DNA of 64,000 nt from Artemisia argyi (lineage: Eukaryota; Streptophyta; Magnoliopsida; Asterales; Asteraceae). The stretch's first letter is position 1; every line of letters begins with the position of its first letter. Below, in pieces: positions 12,881 through 22,231 of the stretch. The position numbers and the translations under genes were made by a program. The stretch covers positions 101,708,871 to 101,772,870 of the forward strand of contig CM060695.1 of assembly GCA_030686995.1 (NCBI GenBank), given 5' to 3'. The notes under the pieces were generated by a model that worked only from the letters and a program-made list of their open reading frames with translations, made no database searches and had not been told where the DNA came from.

Positions 12881-12989
12881 GATAGAATGTGATTTTGACT
12901 ATTGCCTTATATAATACCCAAAGAGATGGTTGGACTGAGCTTGTATGAACCTAAGTTACTATCTTGACTCACAAATTTACACTCAAACT

Positions 12990-15205
12990 CAGTTGAGCTC
13001 ACTGAGCAACCCTGAGCCAAACACTCCCTTACCTTGACTGTTTTATGATTTTGAGAAGCAAATGATTACATAGGATCTTATAACTGATCCACAAGACTTT
13101 CTATGATGTTTGAGATCTAAACAAGCACTTAGAAACAGAAAATGGCCACCAATACACAAGAACACTACTTAAGTTATGTTGACTGTGTAACTTTAATTTT
13201 TAGCACTTAGAATTTTAAATGAACAAGCCATCTATTTTAGTTTATATTATGATTAAACAACAGTAAATAAACATAAACAACTAAATAAGTAGATCAATTA
13301 GATATGCTATAGTAAAAACAAGGAAATGAGTTTAGAAACTTACCAAATGCAATCCTTCTTTAAACAATGAATCAAAAACCAAGAACAAAGATACCTTTCC
13401 TATCATCCACCAATGGATTCTAACCCAGGACCATCCATAATATGCCCTGCTCCAATTGCTTATCACCAAGAACCAAACAGTTTGACTTTTGTTGACTTTT
13501 GTGGTATTTTTGAGATTTTTTATATTAAACTGATTAGTAAGTTACTAAAAGCTTTATTGAGCTTATGGGAGCTTATATGAGCTTACTCAATCCATGAAAC
13601 CATACAGTATCAACAACACAACTTATTGAGATTTTTTATATGAAATTGAAAATGGCACAACTTGAGATAACAACACAAACTTGAATTTTATTAACTGAAA
13701 AGATTACTAGTACACTGAGGATACTTAAACTAAAACTTGAAAGCTTAGATTATACTTGAACTTCTAAAACAATTTAAACGACATACACTTTTTTTTACTT
13801 AAAAACTAGATAGCATACTCCTCTGCTTCTCTTCATCTTTATAGGCTTCAATTAGGTTTAGGAATATCTTCTGATCTTTTCCCACTTCATTTGAGCCATC
13901 CATTATGTCCAATTGATATCCACCGTTTAAACTCACTTTTGGCGCCAAAGTCCTCCACGTTAACGTGGAGGCAAAGGGTTGTAATTAAAGATTGTTGGGA
14001 GTTTGTGGAGGTGTCAGGAGGCAAAAGGTGATGTTTTATGCAAGTTGGAACTGTCTTGAAGAAAACAGAGGTTTAGGAGTGGTTTGGAGTATGAATTGAA
14101 TTAAATGGGGTGTGGGTTTGTCTGTGAGGTGTAAAGGTGAGGTTAGGGGAGTAGGTGGTGAGCTGGGGAGGTGAGGTGGAGGTGGAATACCACCTGGTTT
14201 TGGTGGATGTAGGGGTGAAGGAGAAGGGTGTACAGTGGTGGTGGTTTGGGCGGTATTGGATGGTCAAACGGGGTCAACCCATTCTAAATAATCAAGGTTG
14301 GGTTTGGACTGGGCTTATGAATGGGCTAGGGGTGTGTGTGGGTTGGGTTTTGTTTTGGTTTGGATTAATTTTTGGTTTTGGATTATAATAACAAGGGTCC
14401 GGTTTGGTTTATTTCACACAAGGACCAATTTTGTAATTATTCCAAAGTTGAGGGGCTGTTGTTGTAAATTCCCACATGTAATTACAAGGACCTATTTTGC
14501 CATAAGTGAATAGTACACGGTTATTTTTGATTTTTTTCATTATTTAAAATACCGGGGACTATTTTTGCCAAACTTGCAAAGTTGAGGGGCCTTTTTGTAA
14601 TTTCTCCAAACTTTTCACATAAGGACCAAACTTGCAAAGTTAGATAAACCAAAGACCAAATTTATGATTTTTCCATTTAAAAAATATCCAGGGACCTTTT
14701 CTGTAATTTTTCAAACTCCAGGGACCATTTATGTAATTTTGGATTTTTAAGGGACTGTGATTGTAATTTCTCAAAATGTTATCAAAATTGTTCCATTTTG
14801 TCATTCATGCATAGTACAAGGGTATTATTTGTAAATTTCCAATTTTGAATACCCCGGGACCATTTTTGCCAATTTTGTAACTTGAGGGGTAAAAGTTGCC
14901 AGTTTGAGTAAACTTTTATCCAGGGATCATTTGTGAATATTTTTGGTTTCCCAAGGACTTAAGTTGTCTTTTCATTTATTTAAAACCTTCAGGGACTAGT
15001 TTTGACAATATTTGAAACTTGAGGGACTGAAACTGCCAATTATGCAAACTTTGTACGTTTTTCATTTGTTTTTGCATATTTTGTATTTGAAACATATAAA
15101 ACACACTTCTAAGATATTTTAAGTATTATGATGCATTTTTGAGTGTTTTTGTATATTTTGGCAGTTCAGATTGGTACAAAATGATGAGTATTTAGACACT
15201 CATCA
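12990..15205 (-). repeat. 5' LTR of element A (part proven by repeat match)
   Basis: Direct repeat of 1-2179, about 37 bp longer because of a 36-bp segment at about 14487-14525 and one extra T. It begins at 15205 with TGATGAGTGTC on the minus strand. It probably continues leftwards beyond 12990. Confidence 0.92.
13952..13971. repeat. Perfect 20-bp palindrome, second LTR copy
   Basis: Same sequence as 962-981. Confidence 0.9.
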
Positions 15206-15210
15206 ATAGG
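15206..15210. other. Presumed target-site duplication of element A (one side only)
   Basis: ATAGG directly follows the LTR. The partner copy would lie left of the window, so this is unconfirmed. Confidence 0.4.
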
Positions 15211-15559
15211 ACAAGGTACAAGATAGGGCTGACGATTTGACCATTTGACACTTGTCAACTTTCACCCACTACGTAGAATCCTTGAATATTTATGTTGCTA
15301 TACTATCTTATTGACCTATCCTTAGTCGTCTTACTTTTGTTCTCTTTTCTATTTAATTATGTCTTGATTACCATTTACTCTATCAATCTATTACCCCTTT
15401 TAATATTTTTCTTATTTCGCCAGAACAACAGTTCTTGGGACGACACTCGGATTTATCCAAAGGCATACTACACATGACCGGGTACACTGCCCGTCAGTAT
15501 ATGTTAATCTTTATAGCTCCAAGTTTATAAATGTAAAACAGGATAAATATAATGCATCA
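15206..15559 (+). repeat. Element B: 3' part of an Athila-like LTR, cut by element A
   Basis: Sequence between the end of element A and a clear primer-binding site. It contains TTCTTGGGACGACACTCGG and ACCGGGTACACTGCCCGTCA, typical of the R/U5 region of OTA elements, and ends in GCATCA. Element A therefore seems to have inserted into this LTR. Confidence 0.65.
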
Positions 15560-15565
15560 AGTTTT

Positions 15566-15583
15566 TGGCGCCGCTGCCGGGGA
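15566..15583 (+). promoter_or_regulatory. Primer-binding site of element B (tRNA-Asp type)
   Basis: TGGCGCCGCTGCCGGGGA differs by one base from the usual TGGCGCCGTTGCCGGGGA of Athila-like elements. It lies 6 bp after the presumed LTR end. Confidence 0.8.
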
Positions 15584-15743
15584 GCAGTTTATTTAGGCGA
15601 ATTAAGGTATATTTCAATTTTCAAATTAAAAGATCAAGACAAATCATGCATTGACGATCTACGTACGAGTTTTGACCTCGCTGTGAAATCATGGATATCC
15701 AGTTACACAAATTTATTAAAAAAAATCAAAACTTTTGACCTAA

Positions 15744-16534
15744 CTACGACGTAGCCATTAAAAGAACTACGCCGTAGCAAATTTAATAATCAAATTTTAT
15801 TGTCAGATTTTACATTAGCTACGGCGTAGCCCCTAGAAGGAACTACGACGTAGAAATCCGATGATATAAATATGTTCTTTGCACAACACACAAACCCTCG
15901 ACACACTTTTAACAAAACACAACTACCTCTGCAAATTTTTTCCGATTTTATCATTTTCATTCCTTTGCATCTACCATGGCAGGTAAACACCCCTTATGCC
16001 TTTTTCTTGACTTTTTTTTATTTATCTTATTACAATTACTAGGGTTTTATTTTGCTAAGTATAGGAGGAATAGGATTTAATCGAGATTTAAGTTATGATT
16101 TAACATGTTTATTGATTGAATGAATTAACGAATGTGGTTTTAGGTTTTCTTGATTCGAATTAAAATTAGGGTTAGGTTTAAATTAGTACTAAGCGATATA
16201 ATGGGGCTAGCCCTTTGATTATTTGAGTGGGAAAACTTTATTTAAAACTTTGGTGGATATTTTTATGGTTACGGTGTAGCCAATTGATCAAACTAACGTA
16301 GTTCCTTGCTGATGACGACAGCAGATAGGTAACTACGGCGTAGCCAGTTATAGGGCTACGCCGTAGCTTCGATTTTTATTAAAACATGATCTTCAAAAAC
16401 TTATAAACCACGACGTAGTAGTAATTGAACTACGTCATAGTTCTCAGAACTGGAAAGCTACTGGAGCCTTTGTTAGGCCGTAGCTGCAGAAATTATGTAA
16501 CTTCGGCGTAGCTGCTGATAGAGCTACGCCGCAG
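15744..16534 (+). repeat. Paired CTACGNCGTAG palindromes in the leader and gag intron of element B
   Basis: At least a dozen copies of an 11-bp palindromic motif. Clear copies start at 15744, 15767, 15819, 15843, 16333, 16356, 16430 and 16524; degenerate ones are near 16269, 16293, 16408, 16473 and 16501. They come mostly in pairs with starts 22-24 bp apart. The first of a pair usually has a purine at the centre and is often followed by CC, and the second usually has a pyrimidine, so each pair can also fold into a hairpin. Confidence 0.88.
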
Positions 16535-16692
16535 CCTTTGATAAACTTTGACTGATATGTTTAGTATTTGCAGGAGAAGGCGATGGAAACCCTACCCAAA
16601 GGTTTAAGTTTCTCAACTTTGATCCAGCAGAGAGGAAAATATGCAAGAAAGAACTCCGTGGGTTGATGAGTAAGACGATTGAGGTTCTGGAA
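15976..16692 (+). pseudogene. Element B gag, 5' part with a probable intron
   Basis: The likely start is ATG at 15976 (context CTACCATGGCAG). A donor AG/GTAAAC at 15983 and an acceptor TTTGCAG ending at 16573 define a 591-bp intron. Splicing joins ATGGCAG to an open exon 16574-16692 in frame, and the intron itself has stops, so the spliced reading is favoured. The exon runs straight into the Tekay-like insertion at 16693. After removal of that insertion and one TGGAA, the same frame resumes at 36851, where a gag-like domain follows. The product would be the gag of an Athila-like element. Splice sites are predicted by eye only. Confidence 0.6.
16688..16692. other. Target-site duplication TGGAA, left copy (element C)
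   Basis: Identical to 36846-36850; the two copies bracket the whole three-LTR array. Confidence 0.95.
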
Positions 16693-19600
16693 TGTCACAA
16701 CTCGTAATTTCTGGTCATTTTCCAAACCTCGACAATTTACTATTCACAAGTTACTATTCATTATTTACTATTCATCGATCACTATTCACCGTTTTTGAGG
16801 TCAATTTGACATTCCGAGAAACATTCAGAAATTTTACTATTCACTTGACACTATTCATTCCGGAAGAAATATCACTATTCACGTGCATTACTCATGTCAT
16901 CGTAAATTTAGTTTACGAGTATTTAAATTCGCGTAACCGTATTGGTTCGTGTGCGAATTCATGCATTATCATTGGGACATCTCATACAGACTAGAAATAG
17001 TCTGCATATCATCATTATGGCATTTGCATACTATTCCACTCGTAGGATATTTAAATTAGTACTTTTGGTATAATTAACTTTTACGTATAATTATTTCTAT
17101 ATAAACGTTAACACGCGATCAATAATGTGACTAACACGACCGACACTTCCGACTATGATCCTAATATATTTTTATATTCATTTTAATAATCCAAAAAAAA
17201 TTATTATATTAATTTACCCGGTATTTTGGAAATTTATTTAAATTAATATCGTACGTCTAATTTAATAACGACGGTTTTCATAAAAATTAAACAATAATCA
17301 CCCGAACTCTCCGTACTTGTACCCGACATATTTTTACAATTTTTACGACTTTATTATGTCCCGAATAACTTTGATAAAAATTTATTTCTAACAAACCCGG
17401 TACCCGATTACACCTAAAATTAACCAAATACTACACAATCTTACCATTAACTCCCTAAATAATTACCCAACACAAACCCCCTTTTCTCTCCTTTGTGAAC
17501 CGCCCCCCCCCCCCCCCCCCCCCCTCCTAAGCCATCTAATGAGCTAATCTCACCAACTCACTTTAAATGCTACCAAACTATTGTCCCTAAGTATATAATA
17601 AACTTTTTCATCCATTATTATCACAAAAATCATTTTTCTAGCTCAAGCAAACTTTTTTCTCTCATTTTCTCTTAAGTGTGAATTGACCTAGGTGATCCAA
17701 GGAGCAAGAACAACAAATTTTACAAGATCTAGGTATAAACTTGTTCACTTAGTCATCCTTGTTGGAGTTTTGAAATAGAAACTCAAGGATTAGTAGGTTT
17801 TTCATCATCTAAACTCCCTAAACCTTCAAGTAAGTTAACAAACTCATTTTTATTATTTTTACAAGTTATTACTATGTTTATATATTTTTCTTACAAGAAC
17901 TCATGCATATAATGGTTTATACCACTCTATTTTGTATATATTTAACTTTGAGCCCTAGAGATGAACACATGAGAAACCTTTGTTAGACCTAGTGGATTGA
18001 TGATGTTTAAGGACCCATGACACCCTAAGAAGGTGTATGGTAGGATTAGACTAGTTTTGTGGTGATGGAAAGTGGCTTGATTGAGGTTAGAACTAGTTTG
18101 GAGACTTGAAAATGGTTTTTGAAACTACATATTGACCTACTGTCCCTATTTTCATTTCGTGGGAAAATCAGTAGATGGTGGCTAACTTTTGACCAAAGAT
18201 TTAGAAAATACATTAAAAAACAAAACTTTAGGCGAAAGAATGGATTAAAACGAGCTTATAACGAAGGAGATATGATTTTTGCAAATTTAACGACGAAAAC
18301 TATTTTTATAAAAACTGCTTGCTGTTCGGCAGATTTCAACGGGTAAAAAGAGGTGTTAAACGTAACCTAAAGGAGCCGAGTTATTAAAAATATATTAGTA
18401 TATACAAAGACGAATCCGTGGACATAAAGAACAAGGAAAACGAGCTTAAAACGACCAAGTTATACCCATTCTAACATTGTCAAACTATATATATATATAT
18501 ATATATGGACACAAATAAAAATAATAACGTACGCACTAAATGGTATATTTTCTAGAAATGTTGCTAACGACTATTTTCTTATCAAATGAATACGTATGAC
18601 CCAAGAGAATATTTATACGACTTAACGACGTTATTTCAAGGTTTTCGATACAAGGAATTTAACGCTAACATTTTTCATACGAGATAATACGACAAGTTAT
18701 ATACTTCTATAAATGGACCTATTTTTCCTAAGTATGGAAACTATTTTACTATGACGATAACTAGTATTTCCAAATTACGAGTGGTATAGGTATCATGTGC
18801 ATGTGCATTCATTACATTACGGCTTGATCTTAATTAGATCACGATTATTCATTTAGGTTGCGGCTAGTGTTCGCGCCTCATTGTCCCGACTACTTTACCA
18901 TCGTTGTACCATCTTTGTACTATCACTCCTGGTGAGTCTTCATAGCCCCATTTTAATTACTTATTTGATTTAAATCCCACGGGGGAGAATACATTGCACA
19001 ATTATTTTTGTACATGCCCAAGTATTAAATTCCATACATTGCTTAAGTTGCCTAATTACCACGTCTTGACAAGTCCCCTTTTTATCATGGACCGTTAATT
19101 TCTAGTACTAAGCGAGAGTGAATGAATAGATCTATTGAGGGTGACGCCTCCATTCGCGTTGGGTTGCTCCAACGGGACGAATGCGTTTCATGTCTTAACG
19201 AATTGAGTGTCTGGTAAACACTTTGGTGGGGCCATTATTAAGTCTAGCTTCGGTGCCATGAGCTTAAGAGACAATGTAGCTTTTTGACATTTTGTCACTT
19301 TACTTTATACTTGTGGGCTTATGTACTTACGAATTACTTATAAACCTATGATTATTCACCAACTTTATGTTGACCGTTTTTCGCAATGTATTTCTCAGGT
19401 TATTAAGGTAGCTTATATTGCATACATTTGGACCTTCATGGAGTCGCGGAGTCGACGCGTCTCACCATATTTTCTGCACTTATGAAACGTTTGATCTTGT
19501 TGAACTTATTTTAACTATATTGGTAAACTCTTTTGGGGACCTAAGCTTTGTAAACTCTGAATGTTTTAATGATCAAACGCTGTATTTTCTAAATGACACT

Positions 19601-19694
19601 TTAGGTCGTTCAATATAACTGTAATTATGGTGCTATGACAGTCACCCCCAGGTATTCCATTCCGCTGCCATTCAGGTATTTTGGGGGTGTGACA
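16693..19694 (+). repeat. LTR 1 of element C
   Basis: 3002 bp, TGTCACA...TGTGACA. Near its start it has repeated TACTATTCAC words. It holds a 22-base C tract (about 17503-17524), a TA repeat near 18486-18506, and an imperfect inverted repeat near its 3' end (GTCACCCCCA at 19641 with TGGGGGTGTGAC at 19682). Confidence 0.97.
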
Positions 19695-19697
19695 GAT

Positions 19698-19709
19698 TGG
19701 CATCAGAGC
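19698..19709 (+). promoter_or_regulatory. Primer-binding site, first internal region
   Basis: TGGCATCAGAGC, one base off the usual TGGTATCAGAGC complementary to initiator tRNA-Met, 3 bp after LTR 1. Confidence 0.85.
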
Positions 19710-20870
19710 TAAGGTTATAGCGAACTAGGATGTATCTTGGACCCTAGACTATAACCACATCATCATAGCATCTCATCATTTCATCATAGGTGCATATTCA
19801 CTATACATATTGTTTTACGCACACACTGTACGAGTTATTCATACCCATACTCATATATATATATGATTATATTGACCTGGTTCACAAGTGACATGTCTTC
19901 AGATACCCACGCTGTTATCCTTTTGTCGGATTCCGACATTGAAGATGCCTTGTCACCTTCCACTACCATTATACCACCGGCTGTACTCACACCACCATTA
20001 GCACTATTGAATTGTCATAAGAGCAAGGTTCTCATTCAGCCTATAGATAGAATGCCGTTTGGTAGAGTATTCAGATTTAATTTTAATGGACTTATTAGGA
20101 TGCTTATTACAAGGGAGATAGCATGTTTTCTTTCCTTCACTAGTAGGACGCTTACTACTTAGGTACTACCACCACCGTTGGTTACTTATTACACTATTGG
20201 TCGTCCCATAGTGCGTACTTCAGCTTTACCTCTTTGATGCCGCGAGATAGCGCGAAAGAGGGTAGTATCCCATTCACTATTATCACCATTATCTCCTAAC
20301 TCATCACTGGGATTTCATCGTCATCAATGTTATTCTCATCCTTTAGAATACCACCATTGTCAGTTTCCTTTCCCATTTTCACTTGCCATGAATTAGATGA
20401 CGCCTTGTGGATAATACCAAGAATTACGGACTCAACAGGAACATCCGCCGATTCCTCGGGATTAGTTTGGAACTTACACTATCTAGGACTTGATCGATGC
20501 ACAACTACAGATACCACTTCAGGACTATCTCGACCTTATGATGCCATAAACCTGATTTCACTTAGAGGGACTACAGGAAATCTTTAAACTAGACTTATAT
20601 CTTTGCTAGCTTTTACTATTATCCTAACCACGGGAAGTGTGACATAGTTAAAGAAACTTGTAGTATTTTGATTGTTGTACAAACGGAATCATCAAGTATT
20701 GACTCTCCTATAGGGGAATAGTTGTGCTATATCTATGATATTGGTCCATATTGACCGAAACTTTCATGTCTTATATTCATGTGTTATGAATATGGTGATT
20801 GTTATTACCTATAGATTCTCATGGACTCTTATGATTTGATGGAAATAGATTTAAGCAAACAACTCCAAGC
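19710..20870 (+). other. Leader with decayed gag N-terminal sequence, copy 1
   Basis: A 99-aa frame at 19863-20162 begins at a plausible gag start region (MSSDTHAV at its residues 11-18), but the frame is lost before the gag core at 20871. Several short frames with stops follow. The same sequence recurs at 28287-29447. Confidence 0.45.
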
Positions 20871-21833
20871 ATGACGCAAGCTGCTGTTGGACAATCCATT
20901 GTCAGGAACGTAACTACCGCCCTCACCAAGGAACTTACCCACGTGGAATTTATGGGTTGTAATCCCTCCTCCTTTAGCGGAAATATAGACACAAAGGAAT
21001 TTCTCAAATGGTTCGAAGAATTAAAAACAATCTTTCAAAGTGGTGACTGCCGTAAGGAAGACAAAGTTAAGTTCGCCACTTGCACTTTTCAGAAGCATGC
21101 CCAGAAATGGTGGACTAAGTATGTCCAGGTAGTAGGAGTTGATGCTGCTTACTCAGACTCTTGGGAGAAACTAAAAAGGATGATGAGTTTGAAGTTCTGT
21201 GTGAAAAGCGAATTACAAGCAATTGAACAGGAAACACTAAACCTTACCATGGTAGGAGATGATGTTGTTAAGTATACTGCTTCTTTTTATGATTTCGCTC
21301 GACTAGGCTCTGCAATGGATGAACCAGAAAGCAAGAAACTTGAAAGGTACGTCGGAGGACTTTCTCCTGAAATTCGTATGTTGGTCAACTCATTGGAACC
21401 CGATACCATGCCTAAAGCTATCAGGATGGCGATCGAAGAAAAGGAACGCATAGCTCACCCCAAGATCTTAGGAAGGAAAAGTGACAATAAAAGGAAGTGG
21501 GACAACAACCGAGGTGAGAATGCCACACAAGGACCACACAAGAGACAAGGAGTTGCTAAACCTAATGCTGCAGGTCTAAAGGAAAAGAATGATTACCTTG
21601 GTATTTTACCTAAGTGTGAAGAGTGCCAACATCATCATAACCCAGGCCGTTGCCCGGAACCATGTGGCAACTGTAAGAAGGTTACCCACAAAACCAAGGA
21701 CTGCAGGTTTCCAATCGTGAGGGATAAGCAGAAACCACCAATTACATGTTTTGGCTGTGGTGTAGTGGGACACTTCAGGAGTAAATGCCCGGTGTTGAGA
21801 GACCGGAACTGGAGGAGGCATTTCATGTTGTAA
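20871..21833 (+). CDS. gag: Element C gag core, copy 1 (320 aa)
   Basis: Open gag frame; Gag forms the particle and binds element RNA. The retrotransposon gag domain covers about residues 30-190 (FLKWFEELKTIF, QKHAQKWW, LERYVGGL). A basic linker follows. The C-terminal Cys/His region contains CEECQHHHNPGRC, CGNCKKVTHKTKDC and a standard zinc knuckle CFGCGVVGHFRSKC at about 300-313. It stops soon after the knuckle, and no protease frame follows. The N-terminus is probably incomplete because related gags are longer. Apart from one base near 21046 I noticed no difference from the second copy at 29448-30410. Confidence 0.9.
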   Translation: MTQAAVGQSIVRNVTTALTKELTHVEFMGCNPSSFSGNIDTKEFLKWFEELKTIFQSGDCRKEDKVKFATCTFQKHAQKWWTKYVQVVGVDAAYSDSWEKLKRMMSLKFCVKSELQAIEQETLNLTMVGDDVVKYTASFYDFARLGSAMDEPESKKLERYVGGLSPEIRMLVNSLEPDTMPKAIRMAIEEKERIAHPKILGRKSDNKRKWDNNRGENATQGPHKRQGVAKPNAAGLKEKNDYLGILPKCEECQHHHNPGRCPEPCGNCKKVTHKTKDCRFPIVRDKQKPPITCFGCGVVGHFRSKCPVLRDRNWRRHFML

Positions 21834-22185
21834 AACCATAGTTTGAGCCCTCTAGGGTTGTACTTTTCTTTTGGTACTTTCCATAAGTACGTTGGTGTAA
21901 CCTAGTAGTATTAAGCACTTTCCTATCTAAATGTAATGACTATCTTTTGTTACCTCTGTGATAACCGTAGCCTTTGTTTATTCCATTTTCTATTGCAATT
22001 GCGAAATTTTCAATCGTTTAACAACATTATACCATTGTCTTATTAGGGATTTGACCGATTTAGTATTTGCCGGATTAGTAGATTATTACCATTCCATAGT
22101 ATTTACCCGTGTATCCAATAAACCATTCCACGAGTTTTATTTCAAACTATTTTACTACCTTATGGGGAAATTGTTTTTACCGAAT

Positions 22186-22189
<4 letters not shown>

Positions 22190-22230
<41 letters not shown>
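22190..22230. repeat. Poly(A) tract, 41 A
   Basis: Lies between gag and the decayed pol; 39 A in the second internal copy. Confidence 0.95.

Positions 22231-22231
<1 letters not shown>

Larger units (their letters stand above)
8909..12989 (-). other. Leader, and probably the rest of the 5' LTR, of element A
   Basis: No protein signal on either strand. On the minus strand, near 9290-9385, there is a string (TTGGGATTTAACGACCCGGG and following) resembling the U5/leader wording of OTA elements, and a TATATA near 9510. The LTR could therefore extend from 15205 to about 9290 (5.9 kb), but the partner copy leaves the window at position 1, so the boundary cannot be proved. Short frames at 9285-9566 and 10005-10217 have no recognisable domain. 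Confidence 0.6.
1..15205 (-). mobile_element. Element A: nearly intact OTA-clade (Athila/Tat) Ty3/Gypsy retrotransposon, left end outside window
   Basis: Reading leftwards from 15205 the order is 5' LTR, leader, gag-protease ORF, RT-RNase H-integrase ORF, 3' spacer, polypurine tract, 3' LTR. Positions 1-2179 and 12990-15205 are direct repeats. In the part I compared they differ by roughly a dozen substitutions, mostly transitions, plus a one-base and a 36-base indel, so the insertion is recent. The element begins TGATGAGTGTC on the minus strand. Only one target-site flank is in the window. Protein wording (FMDD in RT, DLGA protease, no chromodomain) places it in the OTA clade; Athila versus Tat is not settled here. 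Confidence 0.92.

Noticed and set aside
19863..20162. 99-aa frame as an independent gene
   Set aside because: It sits between primer site and gag in both copies of element C and is better read as a decayed gag start.
22190..22230. Poly(A) as the tail of a processed pseudogene of a host gene
   Set aside because: No host-like protein sequence and no visible target duplication around it.
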